Source: Endozoicomonas ascidiicola
Lineage (GTDB): Bacteria; Pseudomonadota; Gammaproteobacteria; Pseudomonadales; Endozoicomonadaceae
Direction: 5' to 3'
Assembly: GCF_001646945.1 (NCBI RefSeq)
Contig: NZ_LUTV01000007.1
Location: forward strand, 154,914-218,913
DNA length: 64,000 nt
Shown here one piece after another: positions 56,439 to 64,000 of the stretch. The notes beneath the pieces are model-generated. The model saw only the letters and a list, made by a program, of their open reading frames with translations. It searched no databases and was not told where the DNA came from. Position numbers and translations under genes: made by a program. The first letter of the stretch is position 1, and each line of letters starts with the position of its first letter.

Positions 56439-58880
56439 TTATTTTTTAATGCGCTTACCGGCACTTTTCTTAGCGCTTGGGGTAGGGAAGGCGACTTTAA
56501 ACACATCGTCGTACTTCTGGGCGAAATGCACGGTGAGTCCTTCGCGGATGTAGTCGGGCAGTTCGTCAAAGTCTCTGCGATTGTCATCTGGCAGTATCAG
56601 GGTTTTGATATTCTGTCGCCGTGCAGCAATGACCTTTTCCCGAATACCACCGACAGCCAGCACTTGACCGGTCAGTGTCAATTCACCGGTCATGGCAAGA
56701 TTCTTTAACGGTTTGATGTCGCGAGCCAGTGAGATCAGTGCAGTTGTCATGGTAACACCGGCACTGGGGCCATCTTTTGGCGTGGCACCTTCTGGCACGT
56801 GCAAGTGGATAAAGGCATTCTTGAGAAAGTCTTCGGGTACGCTGTATTTTTTGGCGTTGCTGGTCATGTAGCTGTGAGAAATCTCAGCAGACTCTTTCAT
56901 GACATCGCCAAGCTTTCCGGTCAGTTTGAAGCCAGCCCGTTGTTGATGAATTAAGCAGGCTTCCACCGGTAAGGTAGCGCCTCCCATCGACGTCCAGGCA
57001 AGGCCGGTAACGATACCGGCACCTGCCAGCGTTTTATCTGGGCGGAAGTAAGGCGCACCCAGAAATTCTTCAAGGTTTTTGCCGGTGACGCTGAGTTTGC
57101 TCTCATCGTTTTCCAGAAAGCGAACGACAGTTTTACGGATAATTTTTTGCAGTAGTTTTTCCAGGTGGCGCACACCGGATTCACGGGCGTAGCCATCAAT
57201 GATCTTGCGGAAAATGGCGTCCGAGATTTTTAGCTGGCCTTTCTTCAGCCCTGCTTTTTTCAATTGTTTTGGCCATAAATGATTTTTGGCTATGGCGACT
57301 TTTTCTTCTGCGATATAACCGGACAGGCGAATGACGTCCATTCGGTCTCTTAACGGGCCGGGGATGGTATCCATCTGGTTCGCTGTGCAGATAAAGAGCA
57401 CTTTGGAGAGATCAATGCGCATATCCAGATAATGATCCAGAAACTCCGCATTTTGTTCGGGGTCCAGCACTTCCAAAAGGGCGGAAGCAGGGTCGCCGCG
57501 ATAAGAAGCACCGATTTTATCAATCTCATCCAGCATGATGACCGGATTGGCCACTTCGACTTCTTTAAAAGCCTGAACCAGTTTGCCGGGCATAGCGCCA
57601 ATATAAGTACGACGATGTCCTTTTATTTCTGCCTCATCCCGCATGCCGCCCAAACTGAAGCGATAGAATTTTCGATCCAATGCTTTGGCAACAGATTTGC
57701 CAATGGAGGTTTTGCCCACACCGGGAGGACCGACCAGAAGCATGATGGAGCCGGCAATTTCTTTTTTGTAAGCACCGACCGCAAGAAATTCAACAATACG
57801 ATCTTTGACGTCTTCAAGGCCGTCGTGATCTGAGCTGAGTACCTGCCGCGCCTGAGGTAGGTCAAGGTTGTCTTCTGAATAGATACCCCAGGGGATAGAG
57901 GTAGCCCAGTCCAGATAATTCCGGCAAATGGCGTATTCTGGAGAACCCGTCTCCAGAATGGACAGTTTTTTCAGTTCATCCTCTATTTTACTTTTGGCGT
58001 GCTCGGGCACCACCATGGGTTCCATGCGCTGCTGAAACTCTTCGATTTCAGCGGTGCGGTCGTCTTTGGAGATGCCCAGCTCTTTCTGAATAACTTTGAG
58101 CTGTTCTTTTAGAAAGAACTCCCGCTGGTGCGTGCTGATTTTGCGATTCACTTCCGCATTGATTTCACTTTGCAGTCGGGCAACTTCCTGCTCTTTACGA
58201 ATCAAGACCAGTACTTTTTCCATGCGTCGCTGGACGGGAAGGGTGTCCAGTACTTCCTGCAATTCCTGACCAGGCGCAGTAGTAATAGCGGCTGCGAAGT
58301 CAGCGAGTGGGGATGGGTCTTTTGGGCTGAACCGGTTGAGATAGTTTTTCAGCTCCTCACTGTAGAGCGGATTCAGTGGGATCAACTCTTTGATCGCCTG
58401 AATCAGTGCCAGCGCATAAGCTTTGACTTCATCGCTGTTGTCTTCGGTGTTATCGAGATACTCCACCTGAACCAGATAAGGTGGACGACGGCGGAGCCAT
58501 TGCCGAATTCTGAATCGTTGCATGCCAAGGGCGATGAATTGCACCTGATCATGTTCGGACACAATATTATGGATTTTGACCACGCAGCCCACTTCGGGGA
58601 AGTCGTCTGGCGCAATATCATCCTCCGACATTCTGCTGACAAAGCTGAGGCCTACGGCTTTATGAGGGCTCTGACCCACGCGTTGGAGAGTTTCTCCCCA
58701 CTCTTTGTTACTGAATACCAGTGGCTGAACCTGAGCAGGGAAGAATGGCCGGTTTGATACCGGAATAAGGTAAAGTTTGTCAGGCAGAGCCTGATTTGGG
58801 AGAACCAGTCCTGTGCCAGGTTCCTGGTTTTCTTCATCCCCGAGTAGTACTTCGGGGTTATTGGAGTCCTGATCTGTCAT
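56439..58880 (-). CDS. ATP-dependent Lon-family protease, AsrA type
   Basis: A 813-residue cytoplasmic AAA+ protease with a LonA layout: N-terminal substrate domain (to about 330), Walker A LLVGPPGVGKTSIGKS, Walker B PVIMLDEIDKIG, and the Ser-Lys protease dyad with Ser in TPKDGPSAGVTM and a Lys in EKVIAARR. The N-terminus (LYLIPVSNRPFFPAQVQP) is unlike the housekeeping Lon next to clpX and resembles Pseudomonas AsrA (PA0779), which is linked to heat shock and aminoglycoside response. A second, standard lon is therefore expected elsewhere. Confidence 0.9.
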   Translation of the reverse strand: MTDQDSNNPEVLLGDEENQEPGTGLVLPNQALPDKLYLIPVSNRPFFPAQVQPLVFSNKEWGETLQRVGQSPHKAVGLSFVSRMSEDDIAPDDFPEVGCVVKIHNIVSEHDQVQFIALGMQRFRIRQWLRRRPPYLVQVEYLDNTEDNSDEVKAYALALIQAIKELIPLNPLYSEELKNYLNRFSPKDPSPLADFAAAITTAPGQELQEVLDTLPVQRRMEKVLVLIRKEQEVARLQSEINAEVNRKISTHQREFFLKEQLKVIQKELGISKDDRTAEIEEFQQRMEPMVVPEHAKSKIEDELKKLSILETGSPEYAICRNYLDWATSIPWGIYSEDNLDLPQARQVLSSDHDGLEDVKDRIVEFLAVGAYKKEIAGSIMLLVGPPGVGKTSIGKSVAKALDRKFYRFSLGGMRDEAEIKGHRRTYIGAMPGKLVQAFKEVEVANPVIMLDEIDKIGASYRGDPASALLEVLDPEQNAEFLDHYLDMRIDLSKVLFICTANQMDTIPGPLRDRMDVIRLSGYIAEEKVAIAKNHLWPKQLKKAGLKKGQLKISDAIFRKIIDGYARESGVRHLEKLLQKIIRKTVVRFLENDESKLSVTGKNLEEFLGAPYFRPDKTLAGAGIVTGLAWTSMGGATLPVEACLIHQQRAGFKLTGKLGDVMKESAEISHSYMTSNAKKYSVPEDFLKNAFIHLHVPEGATPKDGPSAGVTMTTALISLARDIKPLKNLAMTGELTLTGQVLAVGGIREKVIAARRQNIKTLILPDDNRRDFDELPDYIREGLTVHFAQKYDDVFKVAFPTPSAKKSAGKRIKK

Positions 58881-59222
58881 GATATATCTGCAATAAGCTG
58901 GTTAAGAGAAAAACGTTGGGAGTTCTGTTGCTGATGGCGTCAGCGATCTGAATAATGGTTCTAGCTATCAATGTTGAGCCTTATTCAGGTTTTTCAATGG
59001 GTGGTGTTATTTATTATGGTCGAGTTTGAAAGCTCCGGCTTAAGGCAGTTTGATAAGATGACCAGTGGTCATCAATCAGCATTTTTATGCGGTGGTTTGC
59101 ATTACAGTTCTGGCAATTAACTGACGCTCTCCGTTAAAATGTGCTTGTCAACAGAGGGTATTCTGTTACCCAGTGAGTACCTGTGCAGTACTAATGGTAC
59201 CAATAATAATAAGGAACGATGT
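58881..59222. other. 342-bp divergent region between lon and the CHI-like gene
   Basis: I see no gene here. AAGGA (59211-59215) is the ribosome site for the gene at 59223. No heat-shock promoter for lon could be identified with confidence. Confidence 0.3.
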
Positions 59223-59825
59223 ATGTTAGTCCAGATGACTCGTCAGCTTCTGCTCGGTGCAGTTTTTCTTATCACGTTGCCCATGTCGGCAAACGCCTTG
59301 ATCATTAATGATTATGATCTGCCGGATGTTATCTCTGCGGATGGAGGAGACTCCGAAATCTACCTGCAAGGCGCATCTGTCCGCTCCTGGTATTTAATGG
59401 TGAAAGGGTATATCGGTGCCCTGTATCTTGCAGAGCCAACCAGTAACCCTGAAGAGATCTACGCATCTGAAGGTTATCAGCGGATGGCGTTTGTGATGCT
59501 GGTTTCCAAAATGAGTGCTCGTCGTATTGCTAATGCTTTCTATGAGTCGATTCAGCTGAATACTCCGCCTGCTGAGCAGGAAGAGATGAAAGATGAGATC
59601 GCCGAACTGCTTGCGCTGGTGGATGGCTCGATGAAAAGGGGTGATCAAGCAGTGTTTGAGTATTTGCCTGATCAAGGTGTGAGAATCGAGATCGCTGGTG
59701 AAGAAAAAGGAATGATTGTTTCCGACAAGCGCTTATTTAACTTAATTCTTCGGGTCTGGATTGGCGAAACGCCACCCAGCAAGACTTTCAAGGATGAGGT
59801 TTTGGGTTTGACGCCAGTGGGTTGA
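59223..59825 (+). CDS. chalcone isomerase-like domain exported protein
   Basis: A 200-residue protein with a signal peptide (MLVQMTRQLLLGAVFLITLP, cleavage after SANA near residue 25). The mature part matches the bacterial chalcone-isomerase-like family (IYLQGASVRSWYLMVKGYIG, ALYL, with a C-terminal WIGETPPS segment). Members are periplasmic and of unknown function; chalcone isomerase activity is not expected. ATG 59223 is preferred over upstream ATG 59139 because AAGGA lies 7 bases upstream and the signal peptide then starts properly. Confidence 0.83.
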   Translation: MLVQMTRQLLLGAVFLITLPMSANALIINDYDLPDVISADGGDSEIYLQGASVRSWYLMVKGYIGALYLAEPTSNPEEIYASEGYQRMAFVMLVSKMSARRIANAFYESIQLNTPPAEQEEMKDEIAELLALVDGSMKRGDQAVFEYLPDQGVRIEIAGEEKGMIVSDKRLFNLILRVWIGETPPSKTFKDEVLGLTPVG

Positions 59826-59900
59826 GTATTAAGACCTCTGGTCAAAACAGCGCAATCTGTCATTGATCTTAACGGTTAGGTTGCTTTAATGATTTTAGAA

Positions 59901-59933
59901 GGAGCAATGAGTCAAGATGACGTCAATTGCTCC
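59901..59933. other. intergenic hairpin between CHI-like gene and comEA-like gene
   Basis: Arms GGAGCAAT and ATTGCTCC with further inner pairing; no T run. Possibly a regulatory or stability element. Confidence 0.3.
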
Positions 59934-59974
59934 TCAGGGTAACAGTTCATTATCAGAATCAAGGAGTATTTGAG

Positions 59975-60259
59975 ATGAATTTAAAATCATTAGTTTTTTT
60001 GATCGTTACATTCTTTAGTGTCAGTTCTTTTGCTGCAGGGCCCAAGCACTCACACGATAAGACGAAGATTAATATTAACGAAGCAACGGTAGAGCAGCTT
60101 GATGATGGTTTGCTCGGTGTTGGCCCCAGAATTGCCATGGAGATTGTGAAGCACCGTGATGCCAATGGTCCATTCAAATCTATGGATGATCTGGATGAGG
60201 TAAAGTACGTTGGTGATAGAATGCTGGATAAGAATAAAGGTCGAATCATCTTTGAGTAA
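59975..60259 (+). CDS. ComEA-like helix-hairpin-helix DNA-binding protein
   Basis: A 94-residue protein with a signal peptide (about residues 1-20, ending SSFA) and one C-terminal ComEA-type helix-hairpin-helix pair: ININEATVEQLDDGLLGVGP, then AMEIVKHRDANGPFKSMDDL and VKYVGDRML. Such small periplasmic proteins bind incoming DNA during natural transformation. ATG 59975 has AGGAG 8 bases upstream. pilZ elsewhere in the window is consistent with type IV pili, but competence itself is inference. Confidence 0.87.
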   Translation: MNLKSLVFLIVTFFSVSSFAAGPKHSHDKTKININEATVEQLDDGLLGVGPRIAMEIVKHRDANGPFKSMDDLDEVKYVGDRMLDKNKGRIIFE

Positions 60260-60277
60260 CGATTCTTCTTCGCAGCC

Positions 60278-60303
60278 AAGCCCGCTTGAATGTGGGCTTT
60301 TTT
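60278..60303 (+). terminator. rho-independent terminator of the comEA-like gene
   Basis: AAGCCCGC pairs with GTGGGCTT (one G-T pair) around a 6-base loop, followed by TTTTTT. Confidence 0.8.
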
Positions 60304-60400
60304 GTGGGTGAACCCCAGAGAATTATAAATAAACAATGGGTTTGTAGTGCAAACGTCCACCCTGTGATATCCAGGATAGGATTTTATATCATAAAAATAT

Positions 60401-60455
<55 letters not shown>

Positions 60456-60468
60456 CTGGTTCATGGTT

Positions 60469-60610
60469 CTAAGTAGTTGACCATTTGGAATCGAATATTT
60501 CTGGCTGAGTGGGCAGTTGCTATGCAAGGCACAACGCAGGGAGCATAGCCGTAGCTATGTGACCGGAGTTGTAACGCCGCAGAGTGACTGTCCACTTAGT
60601 CGTAGAAAGT
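60469..60610. repeat. MITE-like element, inverted relative of 44499-44663, 3'-truncated
   Basis: It shares with the reverse complement of 44499-44663 the blocks TTTCTGGCTGAGT.GGCAGTT, CTATGCAAGGCA, GGGAGCATAGCCGTAGCTAT, GTGACCGGAG.TGTAACGC and CACTTAGTC..AGAAAGT. The outer arm beyond GAAAGT is missing; ISAs1-type sequence starts there. Its left tip CTAAGTAGTTGACCATTTGG also matches the element at 31296. Confidence 0.8.
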
Positions 60611-60934
60611 GAGCGGCATGAAGGTGACAAGATCACGATAGAGCGTCGGTATTTTATCGCTAGTCACCTGTGCAGTGCCATGAAATTTATGGAGTCTGTA
60701 CGTGCTCACTGGTCGGTGGAAAATAGTCTGCACTGGTGTCTTGATATAGGATTTCGTGAGGATGAATCACGAATTCGTAAAGATCATGGCCCGGAAAACA
60801 TGGCTATTTTTCGACAGATGTCATTGAACATGCTCAAACAGGAAAAGACAGAGAAAGTAGGAATCTATACCAAAAGGCTTTTAGCGTCTGCCAGTGATGC
60901 TTATTTAGAACTGCTTTTGTCTGGGCAAATTTGA
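60611..60934 (+). pseudogene. ISAs1-family transposase, C-terminal remnant
   Basis: About 107 codons matching the end of ISAs1-type DDE transposases: RRYFIASHL, VRAHWSVENSLHWCLDIGFRED, RIRKDHGPENMAIFRQMSLNML and the terminal YLELLL. The N-terminal two thirds are absent; the sequence joins a MITE at about 60610. The frame is open into the MITE but has no credible start. GAGATTGCCCTGG at 60940-60952 may be the right end of the old element. Confidence 0.8.
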
Positions 60935-61106
60935 CTTCTGGTCAAATGAGATTGCCCTGGAAGACTCGGACGATCTGACTGCAAGCTCTCACAGTTCCTT
61001 TTCCTTATACCTAAATCCTGCAATCCATCCGTAGAAAACCCTTGCAATATCCTATGAATAAAGGGATTAAGTGACCTTTCCATTTTTAGAAGGCATCACT
61101 TTTTCC

Positions 61107-62641
61107 ATGAGCACAAAAAAGAAGTCGAAAGCACGGTTAAACCATCGGAAAGTTCACTTCACTCAGGCTAAAAAAGCGATCACCAGTCAGGCAGGCCTGA
61201 TCCCTGCGTTTAGCTTTCTTAACCGTTTCGGTTTGTCTGGCGTACTGGACAAGCGGATCAACATTGAACGAGGTGCCAATGCAACGTTTCAGCTGTCGGA
61301 TGTCATTATACTGATCACCACCGGTATTTTGGCTGGTGCCTGAAGTCTGATGAAAGTGTGCACGGTCTGGCAGGATCAAATCCTTCGTGAGTCCGCCCGC
61401 TACCAACGCATTCCTTCCGACAGCCAGTTTGGGCGTCTGTTAAAACTGTTTAGTTTTGCTACTGTCGTTTAACTGGAAACGGTGATCCATCAAATGCGAG
61501 GCAGGGTTTGGAAGCAGGCTCTGCGTTCCGGAAAATCCACAGTTTATGCACTGAATCGGATCACCATTGATCTCGATTCTACGGTCAAAACCTGCTTCGG
61601 CTCTCAGGAAGGTGCCAAAAAAGGATTTAACGAGAAAAAAAGAGGTGCTTTGTCGTATCACCCACAACTGGCCTTTTGTGCTGAAACTAAAGAGTTGTTG
61701 CAGGGATGGCTGCGTAGCGGTGATGCCTATACGGCTAATGGTTCTGTCGAGTTTATGAAACAGTTATTGGTCACTCTGCCTTCCCACATGAAGATTTTCT
61801 TCAGGGCTGACAGCGGCTACTTTGGTGGCCCGTTACTCTCATATCTGGAAGGATTGGGGCATCGTTATCTCGTGAAGGTCAAGTTGAAGAACCTGAATAA
61901 ACTGCTGATTCCGCAACACTGGCAACCTGTCGTACGTCAGCCGGGTTGGGAGTGGTGTGAATTTCAACATCGTTGCGGCGACTGGGATCGGGCACGTCGC
62001 TTTGTTGCTGTCCGGCAACTAAAAGAAAGCAAGGCAGAGAATGCTCAAGGTGAATTGTTAGACCCGAAGCCCGAGTATGACTATTTCTGCTACGTTACGA
62101 CGGAATCACTAAGCGCATGGGAGATTCATAAGGCCTTCGGCAAACGGGCAACCTGTGAAACCTGGATAGAAGAGAGCAAAAACCAGATGGCACTTGGACA
62201 CAGGGCGGTAGAATCGGATTTACGTCCGTTCCGATTAAAGCCATTTTAAACGTCACAAGGTAGCCTAAAAAGCTAATTTTATGCGCCTCTTGTAACTTCA
62301 GGAGATAACATAGCTTGGTTTATATAGCTAAATTTTCATTTTCTGCATGAACGTACATCCGATTCTATCGCCCTGCACTTGGACAGATCAAAACCGCAGA
62401 TTTCATGGCGAACAGTGCACTCATGCAATGTGCAATACTAGCTTATAATACGACCCGCTGGATGGGGATGCTCAGCGGGAATCGCCAACTGATAAAGTGG
62501 GAGCCGGAAAGTATTCGTTGCTACTTGATAAGAGTTGCCGGACATCTGTTAACAGGTGGAAGACAGTTAACCATTGGCAGCAACAAGGACGTTCTTTATA
62601 AAACGGAATGGGATGCCTGGTTGGCGGTTGGCGGTTGGTGA
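61107..62641 (+). pseudogene. IS1380-family transposase, two stops and a MITE insertion
   Basis: A DDE transposase with the first Asp in TIDLDSTVKT, second in FFRADSGYFGG and Glu in ETWIEESKNQ. In-frame stops occur at TGA 61341-61343 and TAA 61470-61472, with family-like sequence continuing through both. A 175-bp element splits the gene after ESKNQMAL (62201). Beyond it the sequence resumes as QIKTADFMANSALMQCAILA in a frame that becomes continuous if the insert and one 10-bp repeat are removed. Confidence 0.88.
62201..62375. mobile_element. 175-bp MITE inside the IS1380 transposase, with 10-bp target duplication
   Basis: Terminal inverted repeats of 25 bp with two mismatches: CAGGGCGGTAGAATCGGATT (left, continuing TACGT) and CAGGGCGATAGAATCGGATG (right, reverse complement, continuing TACGT). 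It is flanked on both sides by the direct repeat CACTTGGACA (62191-62200, 62376-62385). It has no ORF of its own. A 9-13 bp target duplication fits movement by an IS4-type transposase supplied from elsewhere; that is inference. Confidence 0.9.
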
Positions 62642-62876
62642 CTGCCTTTAGATAGTCACGAATAGTCGTACAAAAAACAGACATTCTTCGTATGTGGAAG
62701 GTGCTGTCGTGGGCTGAAAATAGAACCAGGAATGATTTGTAGGAAAAACGACCTGCTGATATGTCTTGAATAAACTTGGCCGTATGAATTTCACTCAATA
62801 AACGGGATGGCAGGAAAACAAAATGCTCAGCTCGTTAGGTATTTGTCGTCTGAGAAGTCGATTGCAGGATTTAGGT

Positions 62877-63251
62877 TCTAAGCAAGATCATGAACATCAC
62901 CCTGGGTTGATGTGGTTGGCAGTGGTGTCAACTGAGAATTCAGAAGACTGATCAAGAATAAGCTGCTCTACTGAGAGGATAAAAAATCGGTCTGAAAGTT
63001 CGCTCTCATTCGTTAAATAGCTGGCTATTCGCCTCATAAGGCCAAGTTTTCATCCTAAACTATTTGTCATTCTCGCTATGGGCGCTAGTCTCAGTCAGCC
63101 TCTTAGACGAATGTCTCTATCAGTTTGTTAGTTCTACTTTCCTGTCTGTTATTGAACAAAAATCATTCAGTCGGTAATCTTTACTTAGTTTTTTTTAGGA
63201 TAAGGACAACCATAGTTCGCATGATTAACTATTATCAGGGAGAGATATATT
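62877..63251. other. 375-bp gap between the IS and the right-edge gene
   Basis: I see no gene. GGGAGAG lies 11 bases before the ATG at 63252 as a ribosome site. The sequence becomes clearly AT-rich toward the right. Confidence 0.3.
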
Positions 63252-64000
63252 ATGAACTCAAGTTGGATGGATTTTGTTAGTCACGTTAATACCACAACCA
63301 TTAAAAGTGTGGCGACAGGAAAAATTAATGACGATTTTTTCAAAAGCCAAGATGCTCCGATGACATATGAATTTGGCGCTAGAAATAGGAAGTATGCTAT
63401 ACAAATTATAGCTAAGGATAATAAGGTAAAAGTATTAACACAAAGTACAACTTTCAAAAACTTACCACTTAGAAAACGAATGGTTACCGCCGTTAAAGAC
63501 TTTGTTCATCGATGGAATACACCAGGCATGAAAGCGTTTACATCATGTGCCAAGCAATTAAAACAGGAAATATATGACCAATTGCTTGTAAGTTACGCAG
63601 AATCATTTAATAAATATTTAGAAGAAGATGCTACAACTGATCCCGAATCAGGGAAGCTTTTCAAAAAAGCATTTCATACCTTTAAATGTTTGCAAAAGCG
63701 GAGTTCAAAATACTCAAAAGATATTCCCAGAAATATTGCTATACACTCTTTCTGTAACCTAAAACAACCTGATTTGAAGGAAGAGCTTATTAAACATTAT
63801 AAAAAACAAAGGAGAAAATATATTTTTAAAACAATAGGAGCCTTTATATCGTCAGCATGTGACTTTATACTGACTGCCCAGTATCAGGAAGCAGTAACAA
63901 AAAGGCATGAACAACGAAGGGTGAACCCAATCTACACTCACGCAATGGTACAAGGGGTATATAACGGCTACAATGATTTCTGGGTTGGTATGAAGGAGGG
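63252..64000 (+). CDS. AT-rich gene of unknown function, 3'-truncated by the window edge
   Basis: An ATG with GGGAG upstream opens a frame of 249 codons with no stop before the right edge. I do not recognise it. The protein starts MNSSWMDFVSHVNTTTIKSV, is basic and rich in Lys, Phe, Tyr and Asn, and has no clear signal peptide. One weakly hydrophobic stretch (IGAFISSACDFILTAQY, near residue 203) follows a KKQRRKYIFK basic patch. Base composition is far more AT-rich than the core genes, suggesting acquisition from outside. It follows dead mobile elements. It could be a host-interaction or phage-type gene; no function is assigned. Confidence 0.6.
   Translation, partial: MNSSWMDFVSHVNTTTIKSVATGKINDDFFKSQDAPMTYEFGARNRKYAIQIIAKDNKVKVLTQSTTFKNLPLRKRMVTAVKDFVHRWNTPGMKAFTSCAKQLKQEIYDQLLVSYAESFNKYLEEDATTDPESGKLFKKAFHTFKCLQKRSSKYSKDIPRNIAIHSFCNLKQPDLKEELIKHYKKQRRKYIFKTIGAFISSACDFILTAQYQEAVTKRHEQRRVNPIYTHAMVQGVYNGYNDFWVGMKE

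Larger units (their letters stand above)
61009..62876 (+). mobile_element. IS1380-family insertion sequence, inactive, with nested MITE
   Basis: Perfect 17-bp inverted ends ACCTAAATCCTGCAATC (61009-61025) and its complement (62860-62876) bound an IS1380-type transposase. The length is 1868 bp; without the 175-bp MITE and its 10-bp duplication it is 1683 bp, normal for the family. No clear target duplication flanks the ends (TTAT left, TCTA right), so the insertion is old or rearranged. Confidence 0.85.

Noticed and set aside
62405..62641. Independent small gene downstream of the transposase
   Set aside because: It is the displaced C-terminus of the IS1380 transposase, continuous once the MITE is removed.

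Overview
This window is a stretch of gammaproteobacterial chromosome. The order low-molecular-weight phosphatase - murB - rne - rluC - S49 peptidase - maf - yceD - rpmF - plsX - fabD - fabG - acpP - fabF - pabC - mltG - tmk - holB - pilZ - tatD matches Pseudomonas and its relatives in Oceanospirillales. Na+-NQR, taurine use, a DUF4116-repeat protein and many small repeats and IS remnants fit a marine, host-associated member such as Endozoicomonadaceae. That placement is inference; there is no rRNA in the window.

Layout. (1) 1-19.7 kb: core genes for cell wall (murB, mltG), RNA metabolism (rne, rluC), fatty-acid/phospholipid synthesis (plsX-fabD-fabG-acpP-fabF), folate (pabC), DNA metabolism (tmk, holB, tatD) and type IV pili (pilZ). 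A histidine-rich protein with a Fur/Zur-like operator lies between murB and rne. (2) 20.3-26.2 kb: complete nqrABCDEF operon with a strong terminator. (3) 26.5-31.5 kb: accessory island bounded by a palindromic repeat and a MITE. It encodes a giant protein with a PEP-synthase-like ATP-grasp domain, a swivelling phosphohistidine domain, a large unrecognised domain and about sixteen DUF4116-type repeats, split by one apparent frameshift. (4) 31.8-39.5 kb: taurine locus (tauABC, tpa, MocR regulator, TauE-type permease, IsfD-type reductase), a layout that suggests using taurine nitrogen and releasing isethionate. tauB carries a frameshift and the regulator an internal TAG. (5) 39.5-50 kb: dsbC, dedD-cvpA-purF-metZ, xni, and a MoxR/DUF58/transglutaminase operon. 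(6) 50-60.3 kb: thioesterase, acnB, ppnN, Nudix hydrolase, riboflavin synthase, an AsrA-type Lon, a chalcone-isomerase-like exported protein and a ComEA-like protein. (7) 60.3-64 kb: decayed mobile DNA, namely a tandem repeat, a MITE fused to an ISAs1-type remnant, and a dead IS1380-type element carrying a 175-bp MITE with a 10-bp target duplication. An AT-rich ORF of unknown function then runs off the right edge.

The most novel item is the dikinase-like/DUF4116 fusion (26.6-31.2 kb). The best-proved mobile-DNA event is the nested MITE: removing it together with one target copy restores the transposase frame exactly. Three nearby genes (the fusion, tauB and the regulator) carry single lesions, so either this segment is decaying or the sequence has a few errors; raw reads would decide.
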